Positions 1 to 8,246 of a stretch of 64,000 nt of DNA are shown here, in pieces (the first letter of the stretch is position 1; every line of letters starts with the position of its first letter). The translations under genes were made by a program, and so were the position numbers. Source of the stretch: Pseudarthrobacter sp. L1SW (GTDB lineage Bacteria > Actinomycetota > Actinomycetes > Actinomycetales > Micrococcaceae); NCBI RefSeq assembly GCF_020809045.1, contig NZ_CP078079.1, forward strand, positions 248,001 through 312,000, written 5' to 3'. The notes under the pieces are model-generated. The model was not told the origin of the DNA. It ran no database searches and was given only the letters and a program-made list of their open reading frames with translations.

Positions 1-257
1 GCCTGTGAGCCGTGGGCCAGGGCGCCATCAATACGACGGCGGACCTCGGCTTCCCGCTGCGGGTCGGCAGTGAAGATGGTTCGCAGCGTCACGGTTTCAC
101 CGTCACGCTGCGCTGCTGTGTGGTGGGCGGCCAGCGGGCAGGGCGGCGGATGCTGCCAGCTGCCGCACAGGGCAACGGTGATGGCTGCCCCGGGCGCCCC
201 GGTTCCGGAGCCGGCGTCCATCAGGACGGTGGCTTCATGTACATAGATCCCGGGCAT
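1..257 (-). CDS. Conserved small hypothetical protein, 3' end cut by the window edge
   Basis: The frame opens at an ATG ending at base 257 and stays open for 85 codons to the window edge, so the C-terminus is missing. A purine-rich AGGAGAAAGGA run lies directly upstream of the ATG. The visible product starts MPGIYVHEATVLMDAG and has Cys31, Cys40 and His45-His46 around a PPPCPLAAHH segment. No signal peptide or membrane segment is visible. I recognise no domain, although the sequence looks like small uncharacterised proteins of Arthrobacter. Third-position GC is high, as in neighbouring genes, which supports real coding. The function is unknown. Confidence 0.7.
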   Translation of the reverse strand, partial: MPGIYVHEATVLMDAGSGTGAPGAAITVALCGSWQHPPPCPLAAHHTAAQRDGETVTLRTIFTADPQREAEVRRRIDGALAHGSQ

Positions 258-394
258 GCCGTCCTTTCTCCTGCGGGGTTTTCCTGCGCGGGCCCGCGTA
301 GGGATACTGTGTCCGCATGCGGCCGGAGGCTGTGTCCGAACGGGTGGGGAGGCTGCGTCCGGAGCCCGCGTCCGCAGTCCGCGTCCGGAGACAG

Positions 395-423
395 CGGAAG
401 GGCCTTCCGTGAAGACCCTTCCG
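395..423 (-). terminator. Hairpin downstream of the 70-residue protein gene
   Basis: An 8-bp perfect inverted repeat (CGGAAGGG at 395-402, CCCTTCCG at 416-423) starts about 20 bases after the stop of the gene at 444-656. It has no clear T-run, so it is a weak terminator candidate. Confidence 0.4.
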
Positions 424-443
424 TTGACTTTGCCACGCCGGCG

Positions 444-656
444 TCAGACCCTCTCCTTGCTCCGATCAGCAGGTGTGGTGCGGGGCTCTGGCGTCTTCCA
501 CCAGGCCGGGAAAGCCCAGAACGTGAAGTCCTGCGCCCTGACTGGCTTCTCAGGCGTTTCTACCGGGGTTTCCGGGGTGTCCTGCTTGGCTTCAGGCCGG
601 CGGTGGGTTTCCTTCCTGGCGCCCCACCCGAAGTCCTTGCTGGATGAATAGCACAT
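444..656 (-). CDS. Small hypothetical protein (70 aa)
   Basis: The ATG ending at 656 has a perfect AGGAGG six bases upstream, which fixes the start. The product begins MCYSSSKDFGWGARKE and has a charged, proline-rich middle (about residues 20-40, with PETPVETPEKP). An aromatic stretch follows (FTFWAFPAWW, about residues 45-53), and the tail is basic. No signal peptide or transmembrane helix is evident. I associate the MCYSSSKDFGW start with small proteins common in Arthrobacter, but I know of no function. It lies between two other small genes on the same strand, with more than 100 bases on either side, so it is probably transcribed alone. Confidence 0.75.
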   Translation of the reverse strand: MCYSSSKDFGWGARKETHRRPEAKQDTPETPVETPEKPVRAQDFTFWAFPAWWKTPEPRTTPADRSKERV

Positions 657-773
657 CACAGACCTCCTCACAGTGACTGCCCTTTAATCGTCCTCCCGTT
701 TCGGTGGGGAGTCGACACCCTGGCGGGTGCATTTGCTGCGTCGTCCGGCTCCGGCGTGCCCGCGACGGGGTGG

Positions 774-998
774 CTATCCGCCGGTGATCACGTCCTCGGC
801 CTCCTGAGGGCGGTGGAACTCGCACGGGCCATGGTGCCGGAGGGGAAGGAGGCAGGTCCGGCCCGTGGGCAAATGGACCATGCCGCAGCGGCCCCTCTCC
901 GCGAGGTCCTCCCTGATATTTGCGTTGTTCAGGTCCGGCCGGGCCAGGTTCGCTTCGTGGGTGTTGCTGGGAGCGGTGCGGGAGTGTTCAGCGTTCAT
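774..998 (-). CDS. Small Cys/His-rich hypothetical protein (74 aa)
   Basis: I place the start at the ATG ending at 998, because GAGGAG lies nine bases upstream. A TTG ending at 1007 would add three residues but sits too close to that ribosome-binding site. The N-terminal half is polar and looks disordered. The C-terminal half (residues 38-62) has Cys38, Cys49, Cys59 and His42, His55, His56, His62 in a CGMVHLPTGRTC...HHGPCEFH arrangement that could bind a metal. No known family is recognised. Metal binding is inferred only from residue spacing. Confidence 0.75.
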   Translation of the reverse strand: MNAEHSRTAPSNTHEANLARPDLNNANIREDLAERGRCGMVHLPTGRTCLLPLRHHGPCEFHRPQEAEDVITGG

Positions 999-1046
999 GA
1001 TCGGCAACTCCTCGTTGAGTGATGGCCAGATTAGGGGAAGCGAAAG

Positions 1047-1079
1047 CCGTGTGGACTCTGCCAGTCTGGTCCCACACGG
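1047..1079. repeat. Inverted repeat between small gene and amidase
   Basis: CCGTGTGG at 1047-1054 and its complement CCACACGG at 1072-1079 flank a 17-base spacer. The site lies upstream of the 74-residue protein gene and downstream of the amidase. It could be an operator or part of a terminator. There is no T-run. Confidence 0.35.
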
Positions 1080-1156
1080 TTACGGGAAAATTAAACCGGT
1101 GTTAGATCCAGGTCAACAAGACCCCCATCAAGGCTTTTAGTGCCCCAATTGCCTGG

Positions 1157-2713
1157 CTAGTACCCCAACTGGTTGGCCACCTGCAGGAGCAGGGCCTCGG
1201 AACCCGCCGGCCCCACCAGTTGGATGCCCATCGGCAGTCCCAGGCCGGGTGTTCCGCCCGTCCAGTGGACAGGAAGGGTGATGGCCGGCAGGCCACAGAC
1301 GTTGATCATGGAGGACCAGGGCGCGTATTCGCACTGCTTGCGGTAGTCGCCGTCGGCGTCCCCCGGCCAGTGGGCCGCGGGCCACCGTTCGCCCCCGTGC
1401 AGCCCGGTGAACCAGCCCACCGGGCGGGGTGTCTGCGCAAGTGCGGGCATCAGCATGAGGTCCCACTGGGCGAACTGCGCCACCGTATCGTGCTGGAACT
1501 GCCGCAGGAAGGCCAGCGATTCAGCAAGTTTCGCCGGGCTGCGTTGCTGGGCGCGGCGCCGGAAAGTGCGGGTCAGGGGAGCCAGCAGCGCTTCGCGGTG
1601 CGGGCTGATCCGGGCCGTCCCCACTGCCGCCGTCCAGGCCGTGGTGAAGGCATCGGGGTAGCGGTTGTCATAGCGCATGGAAGCCTCCCCTAGGGCGTGT
1701 CCGGCATGTTCCAGCAGGCCGATGCCCGCCTGGAGGGCATCCAGCGCTTCCTGTTCCGGGCTGAAGGGAAAGGTACTGGACCACGGGCTGTCCAGCGTCA
1801 CGCCGATGCGGAGCCTCGGCGGATCCTGCTCCAGCGCCTCAAGGTAGGCGCCCTCCCCTCGGGCAACTCCCCCGGGCGCCGCGCGTGTGGAGGCAGGGAG
1901 GCTGCGTGCAGCGGGCGTGGACAGGGCGGGGGAGGACCCAGGTACAAGAGCGTCCATCATGAGTGCGGCATCGGCGGAGGTCCTGGCGATGGGGCCGGCA
2001 ACCACCAGCCGGGCCGGATCCCCCAGGCTTTCCCCCGCAGGGACCAGGCCGCGGCCGGGCTTGAGGCCCACCAGCCCGCAGGCGGCAGCGGGAATCCGGA
2101 CCGATCCGCCGCCGTCAGATCCCGGCGCGAAAGGCAGCAGCCCGGCGGCCACGGCGGCGGCGCTGCCGCCGGAGGATCCCCCCGAGCTCCTGCTGGGGCC
2201 ATGGGGATTGCGCGACGGCGGCGCGATCCGGTTTTCGCTGTAGGCAGTCAATCCGAACTCGGGCACCTGGGTCTTGCCCAGGGAAATTGCGCCGGCTTTC
2301 CTGAGCAGCGCCACCAGCGGGGCGTCGCTGAGGGCCGGCTTGTGGTCCAGCGCCGCGCTGCCATGCGTGGTTGGCACCCCTTCCACGTCGGTCAGGTCCT
2401 TGAAGGCCAGGGGCATGCCGTGCAGCAGTGGCAGCTCTCCGGCCGGAGTCCGGGATCGCCGGGAATCCGCGGAGCGGGCGTGCTCCATGGCCTGGTCCAC
2501 CGTCACCGTGATGAACGCGCCCAGCAGTGGGTTCTTCTGTTCTATCCGCTGCAGGAAATGGGCTGCCGCCTCCGCTGCCGACACCTTTCCCTGCCGCAGC
2601 TCGTCCCGGAGGGCCACCGCGGACAGCTCGTGGAGTTCAGCCACGGGATCCCGCGGCCAGCGCAGGGCGGCAGCGGCTGCCCGGCCTGCCCCGGCCAGCG
2701 GCCGCCACGGCAA
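1157..2713 (-). CDS. Amidase signature family hydrolase
   Basis: This is an amidase-signature enzyme that hydrolyses an amide bond in an unknown substrate, probably in the cytoplasm. Counted from the TTG ending at 2713, the Ser-cisSer-Lys triad is visible: Lys105 in LAFKDLTD, the SSGGSSGGS loop at 176-184 and the nucleophile Ser204 in GSDGGGSVRIP. The length (518 aa) fits stand-alone amidases, and no GatB or GatC gene is nearby, so it is probably not the tRNA amidotransferase subunit. The start is uncertain. An AAGGAGG lies about 20 bases before the TTG, and family members often begin near the GTG ending at 2644 (VAELHELSA). Confidence 0.85.
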   Translation of the reverse strand: MPWRPLAGAGRAAAAALRWPRDPVAELHELSAVALRDELRQGKVSAAEAAAHFLQRIEQKNPLLGAFITVTVDQAMEHARSADSRRSRTPAGELPLLHGMPLAFKDLTDVEGVPTTHGSAALDHKPALSDAPLVALLRKAGAISLGKTQVPEFGLTAYSENRIAPPSRNPHGPSRSSGGSSGGSAAAVAAGLLPFAPGSDGGGSVRIPAAACGLVGLKPGRGLVPAGESLGDPARLVVAGPIARTSADAALMMDALVPGSSPALSTPAARSLPASTRAAPGGVARGEGAYLEALEQDPPRLRIGVTLDSPWSSTFPFSPEQEALDALQAGIGLLEHAGHALGEASMRYDNRYPDAFTTAWTAAVGTARISPHREALLAPLTRTFRRRAQQRSPAKLAESLAFLRQFQHDTVAQFAQWDLMLMPALAQTPRPVGWFTGLHGGERWPAAHWPGDADGDYRKQCEYAPWSSMINVCGLPAITLPVHWTGGTPGLGLPMGIQLVGPAGSEALLLQVANQLGY

Positions 2714-2858
2714 AGTGTGCAGGGAGCAATTTTCCTCCTTGGGTCACACAGAAGCTTAACGTGGCTGCGCGAGCTTAACCTGGCGGCCAAGAGGCCCCTG
2801 CCGGACGTAAAGCACTAGGCTTAAAGCCGACCCCCGATCCGCGAAGGCAGGAATCACC

Positions 2859-3185
2859 GTGAGCGATTTCGACAACGTCCCCGTCAACGACATCCCCGAC
2901 GATGCCGTCATCCTGGATGTCCGTGAGGATTACGAATGGGTGGCAGGCCACGCAGACGGCGCCCTCCACATTCCCCTGGACCAGCTTCCGGGCCGGCTGG
3001 AGGAACTCGATCCCGACGAGGACGTCTACGTCATCTGCCGCACCGGGGGCCGGTCCTTCCGCGCGGCGCAATGGCTCACAGGCCAGGGCTACACCGCCAT
3101 CAACGTCGCCGGCGGCATGGACATGTGGCTGGAGGCCGGTAAGCCCCTTGTCTCGGACAACGGGCTCAAGCCCATGGTGCTGTAG
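2859..3185 (+). CDS. Single-domain rhodanese-like sulfurtransferase
   Basis: This 108-residue protein is one rhodanese domain. It has the substrate-side ILDVREDYEW motif near residue 20 and the catalytic loop CRTGGRS with Cys60. Such proteins carry sulfur as a persulfide on the cysteine in the cytoplasm. The physiological donor and acceptor cannot be read from sequence. The stop lies 13 bases before the pheA start on the same strand, so the two are probably co-transcribed. I see no functional link between sulfur transfer and phenylalanine synthesis. Confidence 0.9.
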   Translation: MSDFDNVPVNDIPDDAVILDVREDYEWVAGHADGALHIPLDQLPGRLEELDPDEDVYVICRTGGRSFRAAQWLTGQGYTAINVAGGMDMWLEAGKPLVSDNGLKPMVL

Positions 3186-3198
3186 GCGAAGGGCACCC

Positions 3199-4137
3199 AT
3201 GTCTGCGTCCTCCGTCACCTATGCCTTCCTCGGGCCCGAGGGTACCTTCACCGAGGCTGCCCTCATGCAGGTGCCGGACGCCGCGCAGGCCACCCGCGTG
3301 CCGTCGTCGAACGTCAACGCTGCGCTGGACAACGTACGTGACGGTGCGGCATATGCAGCCATGGTGCCCATCGAAAACTCCGTGGAGGGCGGGGTTACCG
3401 CCACCCTCGACGCCATCGCCAGCGGCGGGGAACTGAGGATCATCCGCGAAGTCCTGGTGCCCATCAGTTTCGTCCTGGTGGCCAGGCCGGGAGTCCGTTT
3501 GGCCGACGTGCGCCGGGTATCAACGCATGGACATGCCTGGGCGCAGTGCCGCCTCTGGACGGACAGTAATATCCCGTCAGCGGAATATGTCCCGGGCTCA
3601 TCCACCGCCGCGGCGGCAATGGGGCTCCTCGAGGAGGCCTGCCATTATGAGGCCGCCATCTGCGCTCCACTGGTGGCGCAGGGGCAGCCGGGCCTGTCCG
3701 TCCTGGCGGAGGACATTGGCGACAATCCTGAAGCCGTGACGCGCTTCATCCTGGTCAGCCGCCCGGGCGTGCTGCCCGCGCGCACCGGAGCGGACAAAAC
3801 CACCGTGGTGGTGCCGCTTCCGGAGGACCGTCCGGGAGCCCTGATGGAGATTCTGGACCAGTTTGCGAGCCGCGGAGTAAACCTCAGCCGCATCGAGTCC
3901 CGCCCCACGGGACAGTATCTCGGGGACTACTTTTTCAGCATCGACGCCGACGGGCACGTTGGCGACGAGCGGATGGCCGATGCCCTGGCAGGACTCCACC
4001 GCATCAGCCCGGCCACACGTTTCCTCGGCTCATATCCCAAGGCGGACATGCAACGCACAGTGGTGGAGCGGCACACCGCTGACCAGGCGTTCCAGGCAGC
4101 GCGGGCGTGGGTGGGAGACATTCTCCGGCCTGCATGA
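3199..4137 (+). CDS. pheA: Prephenate dehydratase
   Basis: The enzyme converts prephenate to phenylpyruvate in phenylalanine synthesis. The 312-residue product opens with the prephenate dehydratase signature AFLGPEGTFTEAAL and carries the TRF motif (AVTRFILVSRPG). It ends in an ACT domain with GALMEILDQFASRGVNLSRI and ESRP, the feedback-inhibition site for phenylalanine. I chose the ATG at 3199 because the protein then starts MSASSVTYAFLGPEG, as in the family. Upstream extension would overlap the rhodanese gene in another frame. There is no chorismate mutase domain, which is usual for actinobacterial stand-alone enzymes. Confidence 0.95.
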   Translation: MSASSVTYAFLGPEGTFTEAALMQVPDAAQATRVPSSNVNAALDNVRDGAAYAAMVPIENSVEGGVTATLDAIASGGELRIIREVLVPISFVLVARPGVRLADVRRVSTHGHAWAQCRLWTDSNIPSAEYVPGSSTAAAAMGLLEEACHYEAAICAPLVAQGQPGLSVLAEDIGDNPEAVTRFILVSRPGVLPARTGADKTTVVVPLPEDRPGALMEILDQFASRGVNLSRIESRPTGQYLGDYFFSIDADGHVGDERMADALAGLHRISPATRFLGSYPKADMQRTVVERHTADQAFQAARAWVGDILRPA

Positions 4138-4273
4138 CAGGGCAGCGAAAGCGGTTCCGCCGCTTCGCCCAAAGCGTACGCAAATGCCCTCCGAAGTACT
4201 TTCGCGGGCTGTGGACAATGCGTATGCTTGCTTGATCCACATGGGGGATGGCCCCTAGTGAAGGGAGCGCGTC

Positions 4274-4474
4274 ATGACTACCAGCAGCACCGAAAACGAT
4301 GGCCAGGGGATGATCGTCAACCCCCGGCCTACCGCCGACAACCAGGACTGGGACGGCGACGAAGCCGACCGTGCCGACCGCCTGCGCTTTGAAGAAGAGC
4401 AAGCCATGATCCGCGAGCAGTCCGAGGCCCACGCCGCCGCAAAAGCTGCCGAGGCCCACAGGGACAGCCACTGA
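4274..4474 (+). CDS. Small acidic hypothetical protein (66 aa)
   Basis: The ATG has GAAGGGAG six bases upstream. The product is acidic and hydrophilic, with a Glu/Ala-rich C-terminal stretch (about residues 35-64) that could form a single helix. There is no signal peptide, membrane segment or known domain. It lies between pheA and the convergent lipid-kinase gene, with 136 bases of its own upstream region, so it may have its own promoter. The function is unknown. Confidence 0.75.
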   Translation: MTTSSTENDGQGMIVNPRPTADNQDWDGDEADRADRLRFEEEQAMIREQSEAHAAAKAAEAHRDSH

Positions 4475-4494
4475 CCCTTCCGGGTTCCCGTGCC

Positions 4495-5550
4495 CTAGTC
4501 CCGGCCCTTGACCCTCACCAATAGAGACCGCGGCTCCACGTGGACGGTGAGCTTGGTGGCCTCGCCGGCGGTGTCGCCGTCCAGCTGGGTGGGCATCGGT
4601 TCCGGACACTTGATGACCACTTTCCCGGAGCGGTAGACGGTCATGACGGGCAGCTTCCCGCTGTGCTTGAACATGATCTTGACGTACATGAGCAGCCAGC
4701 CAAGGGCGCTGCGGGGACTCATCACCACCACGTCCAGCATGCCGTCGTCGATCATGGCCTGGGGGATGAAGTCGATGCCGCCCGGGATCAGGCCGCAGTT
4801 GGCGAACAGCACGCTGCGGATGTTCCGGACCTGGGCCGGGCTGCCGTCCAGGGAAATCGAGACCTTCTTCCGGCGTCCCGGCAGGTGCCGCATGCCGGCC
4901 TCGGTATATGCAAGCCACCCCACAGCCTTTTTCAGGCCCGCATTGGTGTCGGCCAGGATCTCGGCGTCCATGCCGATGCCCGCGATCACCAGGAACGAAT
5001 GCTCGGATGATTCGCCCGTCACGGAGTTTTCGATGTCCATCCGGGCGGTGTCGATGTACCGCTGCCGGCCGAACAGCGCAGTGTTCACATTGGCGTGAAG
5101 GTCATTGACGTCCAGGTCAAGGTTCCGGGCCAGGAGGTTGCCCGTCCCCAGCGGGACCAGTCCCATGGCCACACCGCTGTGCGCGAGGGACTCAGCCACA
5201 ACCCGGACGGTGCCGTCACCGCCCCCCACCAGGACGACGTCGGGCTTGTACGCCAGCGCGGCCCGCACCTGTGAATGGCCCGGGTCTTCCGCCGTCGTCT
5301 CGAAGAAGACGGGATCTTCCCAGCCTGCCGCCAGGCAGCCCCGCTGGATTTTGCCCTTGGCTTCCATCGACCCTGCCTTGATGGGGTTCAGGATCACGGC
5401 GACGCGCTGTTCCGCAAGCCCCGATTCCTGCGCCTCCCCGCCCACCGTACTGCGGATGTGCAGCGCCTTGAGCCTGCGCACGCCCCACCAGCTTGAGATG
5501 GCAAACGCGAGGGCCACCCCAATCAGCAGGTACAGGATCCAGTCGCTCAT
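4495..5550 (-). CDS. Diacylglycerol/lipid kinase family protein
   Basis: This is a DAGK-catalytic-domain protein of 351 residues. After an N-terminal membrane segment (about residues 5-24, [20 protein letters not shown]) it has the family motifs [10 protein letters not shown], the nucleotide loop [11 protein letters not shown] and [12 protein letters not shown]. The family phosphorylates diacylglycerol or related lipids, such as sphingoid bases or phosphatidylinositol precursors. The substrate is not predictable here, and the N-terminal anchor places it at the membrane. It is divergent from serS, with about 90 bases between the two starts. Confidence 0.88.
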   Translation of the reverse strand: MSDWILYLLIGVALAFAISSWWGVRRLKALHIRSTVGGEAQESGLAEQRVAVILNPIKAGSMEAKGKIQRGCLAAGWEDPVFFETTAEDPGHSQVRAALAYKPDVVLVGGGDGTVRVVAESLAHSGVAMGLVPLGTGNLLARNLDLDVNDLHANVNTALFGRQRYIDTARMDIENSVTGESSEHSFLVIAGIGMDAEILADTNAGLKKAVGWLAYTEAGMRHLPGRRKKVSISLDGSPAQVRNIRSVLFANCGLIPGGIDFIPQAMIDDGMLDVVVMSPRSALGWLLMYVKIMFKHSGKLPVMTVYRSGKVVIKCPEPMPTQLDGDTAGEATKLTVHVEPRSLLVRVKGRD

Positions 5551-5639
5551 GGTGGTTCAACAGTAGCCCGGCGAAGCCTTCCGGTCCGGCACGCCCGCCT
5601 CCGCCCGCCGTCGTCCGCGGGATTGGATACCCTTGTCTG

Positions 5640-6920
5640 GTGATCGACGTAAAAGACCTCAGCGAAAACCCGGATAAATACCGTGCCAGCCAGCGTGCCC
5701 GCCGCGCGGATGAATCAGTGGTGGACGCGATCATTTCCGCGGACTCCGCCCGCCGTGCCGCGCTGATCCGCTTCGAGAACCTCCGTGCCGAGCAGAACGC
5801 CTTCGGCAAGAAGGTGGCACAGGCCAAGGGCGACGAAAAGAAGGCGCTGCTGGCAGAGGTCAAGGAACTGGCCAACTCGGTCAAGGCTGCCTCCGCCGAG
5901 GCTGATGCCGCCCAGGCGAAGCAGGAAGAACTGCTGCGCAGCATTCCCAACCTGATTGAGGACGGCGTTCCCGAGGGCGGCGAGGATGACTACGTGGTGG
6001 TCAAGACTGTCGGCACCCCACGTGAATTCCCGGACTTCGAGCCGAAGGACCACCTGGAAATCGGTGAGCTGATCGGCGCGATCGACATGGAGCGCGGCGC
6101 CAAGGTCTCCGGCGCGCGCTTCTATTTCCTCCGCGGCGTGGGCGCCCGGCTGGAGATGGCGTTGCTGCAGATGGCCATGGACCAGGCCATCGAGGCCGGT
6201 TTCGTTCCCATGATCACACCCACCTTGGTGCGTCCGGAGACCATGCAGGGCACGGGCTTTGACGTAAAGCACGACGCCGAGATCTACCGTCTCGCCGAAG
6301 ACGACCTTTACCTGGTGGGCACCTCCGAGGTGGCCCTGGCCGGCTACCACGCGGACGAGATCCTGGACTTCGCCGCCGGCCCCATCCGCTACGCGGGCCA
6401 GAGCTCCTGCTACCGCCGCGAAGCGGGTTCGCACGGCAAGGACACCCGCGGCATCATCCGCGTGCACCAGTTCAACAAGGTGGAGATGTTCATCTACACC
6501 ACCGTTGAGGAGGCTGCGGCCGAGCACCAGCGGCTGCTGGCGTGGGAAGAGGAGATGCTGGCCAAGTGCGAGCTGCCGTACCGGGTGATTGACACCGCCG
6601 CCGGCGACCTTGGCACCTCCGCAGCGCGGAAGTACGACTGCGAGGCCTGGGTTCCCACCCAGGGCGCGTACCGCGAGCTGACCTCGACGTCCAACTGCAC
6701 CACCTTCCAGGCCCGCCGGCTGAACATCCGCGAACGCGTGGTGAACGCAGAGGGCGTGGCGAAGGGCACCCGGGCCGTGGCCACCCTGAACGGAACCCTG
6801 GCCACCACCCGCTGGATCGTGGCACTGCTGGAGCACCACCAGAACCCGGACGGCTCGGTCAACGTGCCCAAGGCCCTGCAGAAGTACCTGGGCGGGCTTG
6901 AGGTCCTCCCGGTCCTCTAG
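5640..6920 (+). CDS. serS: Seryl-tRNA synthetase
   Basis: This class II synthetase charges tRNA-Ser and, for SelA/SelC systems, tRNA-Sec. The GTG at 5640 gives 426 residues beginning [18 protein letters not shown], the usual N-terminus. The N-terminal coiled-coil tRNA-binding arm spans about residues 30-105. Motif 2 is visible in [16 protein letters not shown] near residue 258 and motif 3 in [18 protein letters not shown] near the C-terminus. In related genomes serS is followed by a Cof-type HAD phosphatase. Here a repeat-flanked gene intervenes. Confidence 0.97.
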   Translation: MIDVKDLSENPDKYRASQRARRADESVVDAIISADSARRAALIRFENLRAEQNAFGKKVAQAKGDEKKALLAEVKELANSVKAASAEADAAQAKQEELLRSIPNLIEDGVPEGGEDDYVVVKTVGTPREFPDFEPKDHLEIGELIGAIDMERGAKVSGARFYFLRGVGARLEMALLQMAMDQAIEAGFVPMITPTLVRPETMQGTGFDVKHDAEIYRLAEDDLYLVGTSEVALAGYHADEILDFAAGPIRYAGQSSCYRREAGSHGKDTRGIIRVHQFNKVEMFIYTTVEEAAAEHQRLLAWEEEMLAKCELPYRVIDTAAGDLGTSAARKYDCEAWVPTQGAYRELTSTSNCTTFQARRLNIRERVVNAEGVAKGTRAVATLNGTLATTRWIVALLEHHQNPDGSVNVPKALQKYLGGLEVLPVL

Positions 6921-6928
6921 TTTGCTGT

Positions 6929-6981
6929 TCCCGGGCTTCTTCGCGGATCCGAACCTTGAAGGCTCGGATTCGCGAACAAGC
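6929..6981 (+). repeat. 53-bp palindromic direct repeat, copy 1
   Basis: This copy matches 8062-8114 in the same orientation with one mismatch in 53 bases. It contains a long palindrome: 17-base arms at 6936-6952 and 6964-6980 pair at 15 positions around an 11-base centre. It starts eight bases after the serS stop. The structure resembles REP/MITE-like elements, and it may also act as the serS terminator. Confidence 0.9.
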
Positions 6982-7058
6982 CTCTGATCCGCGGGCGGAT
7001 TTCCACATAGGCCTGCCCGCGTACTGACGCTGCAGCCTCGTTCCGCCAGCATTGTGGC

Positions 7059-8147
7059 ATGGAGATTCCGCCCGGACTTATTGATTCCGCCGCCATCCTT
7101 CGGACCCAGGGGACCACTGATGTGATCCACCGCGGGTTCCGGGCTGGGCGGCTGGTCAGGATCCGCAGGGGTTTCTACGTCCGGACGGCTGACTGGCTTG
7201 GCGCCCGTCCGTCGGAGCGCTTTGCATGGTCGACGGCGGCAGTGGCCAGGTCGGTAAAGGGCGCGGTGTTGTGCGGGGAGACGGCGGCCCTCGCCGCTGG
7301 ATTGCCTACGCTGCGGACACCTGCATGCGTGGAACTGGCCACAACGCTGCCGGGTCGAAGCGGAGTGCGGCGCTCGCCCCTGACGGTACTGGGCGAGGAC
7401 TCAGCTGCCCAGCAGGTCCGGGGCAAACGCTCGTATCCCCTCAAATACTGCCTACGGCCCGCCTCTGAGACTGTGGTCCACGGCGAATTCCGGTGTACCA
7501 GCCCCGTACAGACAACCCTTGACCTGATGGTTTCCGGCAGGTTCAGCGAGGCCCTGGTGGTGGCGGATGGGTTGGCCCGGATGATGCATCATGGGGGCGT
7601 CTTGCCGGCTGAGGACAGCCTGATGGCCGTTCCCGCGATCGCCGCCGGCATCTCGGCTCACGCCTACTCGGCCGCGCGACTCCGTGCAGTACGTGTGGCG
7701 TCCCTCGCCAGCCCGTTGGCCGAGTCCGTCGGTGAGTCCTACAGCCGGGCCGCCTTTGAGCTCCTTGGATTCGAGCAGCCCGTACTGCAGCATGTGTTTC
7801 GGGACATGGAAGGCTTCATTGGCAGGGTGGACTGCTGGTGGCCGCGGCAGCGGGTTGTGGGCGAGTTCGACGGCAAGGCAAAGTACCTTGATGCAGCTGT
7901 CCGTGGTGGTGCCTCACCGGAGGAGGCGGTTTACCGGGAGAAGCTCCGCGAAGACCGGATCCGCGCCCTCGGGCTTGGTTTCGTGCGGTGGGGCTGGGCG
8001 GATGTGGAGCAGCCGGAGCGGTTGCGGCGGAAACTCCTTGCGGCCGGGCTGCGGCCACGTGTCCCAGGCTTCTTCGCGGATCCGAACCTTGAAGGCTCGG
8101 ATTCGCGAACAAGCTTGGAAGTGGGCGAATACACAGGCGATGGTTAG
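7059..8147 (+). CDS. Orphan AbiEi-type protein with nuclease-like C-terminal domain
   Basis: The N-terminus resembles the winged-helix AbiEi antitoxin domain (residues 1-50, with VRIRRGFYVR). The C-terminal half has a DUF559/Vsr-like pattern: EFDGKAKY at 269-276, then YREKLREDRIRALGLGFVRWGW, resembling the conserved acidic and Gln/Lys positions of PD-(D/E)xK folds. No AbiEii toxin gene is adjacent. The last residues (about 335-352, FFADPNLEGSDSRTS) are encoded by copy 2 of the flanking 53-bp repeat, so the natural C-terminus may have been replaced by repeat insertion. The ATG lacks a strong ribosome-binding site. Function as antitoxin, regulator or nuclease is open. Confidence 0.75.
   Translation: MEIPPGLIDSAAILRTQGTTDVIHRGFRAGRLVRIRRGFYVRTADWLGARPSERFAWSTAAVARSVKGAVLCGETAALAAGLPTLRTPACVELATTLPGRSGVRRSPLTVLGEDSAAQQVRGKRSYPLKYCLRPASETVVHGEFRCTSPVQTTLDLMVSGRFSEALVVADGLARMMHHGGVLPAEDSLMAVPAIAAGISAHAYSAARLRAVRVASLASPLAESVGESYSRAAFELLGFEQPVLQHVFRDMEGFIGRVDCWWPRQRVVGEFDGKAKYLDAAVRGGASPEEAVYREKLREDRIRALGLGFVRWGWADVEQPERLRRKLLAAGLRPRVPGFFADPNLEGSDSRTSLEVGEYTGDG
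8062..8114 (+). repeat. 53-bp palindromic direct repeat, copy 2
   Basis: This is the second copy of the element at 6929-6981, in direct orientation and offset by 1133 bases. It lies inside the 3' end of the AbiEi-type gene and supplies its last residues except for a short tail. Both copies bracket almost the whole gene. Confidence 0.9.
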
Positions 8148-8246
8148 CACTCATGCCGGGGACAACCTGTGGGTATTTACCAACTGTTCAATAACACTGT
8201 GGTGCGCGTCCTAGCGGCGTTTAGGGGCGTCTGGTTCACTATTGGA

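Noticed and set aside
354..390. Short tandem GCGTCCG-type repeats near the left edge
   Set aside because: The units are short and irregular and fit ordinary GC-rich intergenic composition.
592..825. Minus-strand 77-codon frame overlapping the 70-residue gene
   Set aside because: It conflicts with the better-supported gene at 444-656, which has a perfect ribosome-binding site, and it shows no coding character.
5715..7130. Minus-strand frame of 471 codons over serS
   Set aside because: It is antisense to an obvious synthetase and has no family resemblance or ribosome-binding site.
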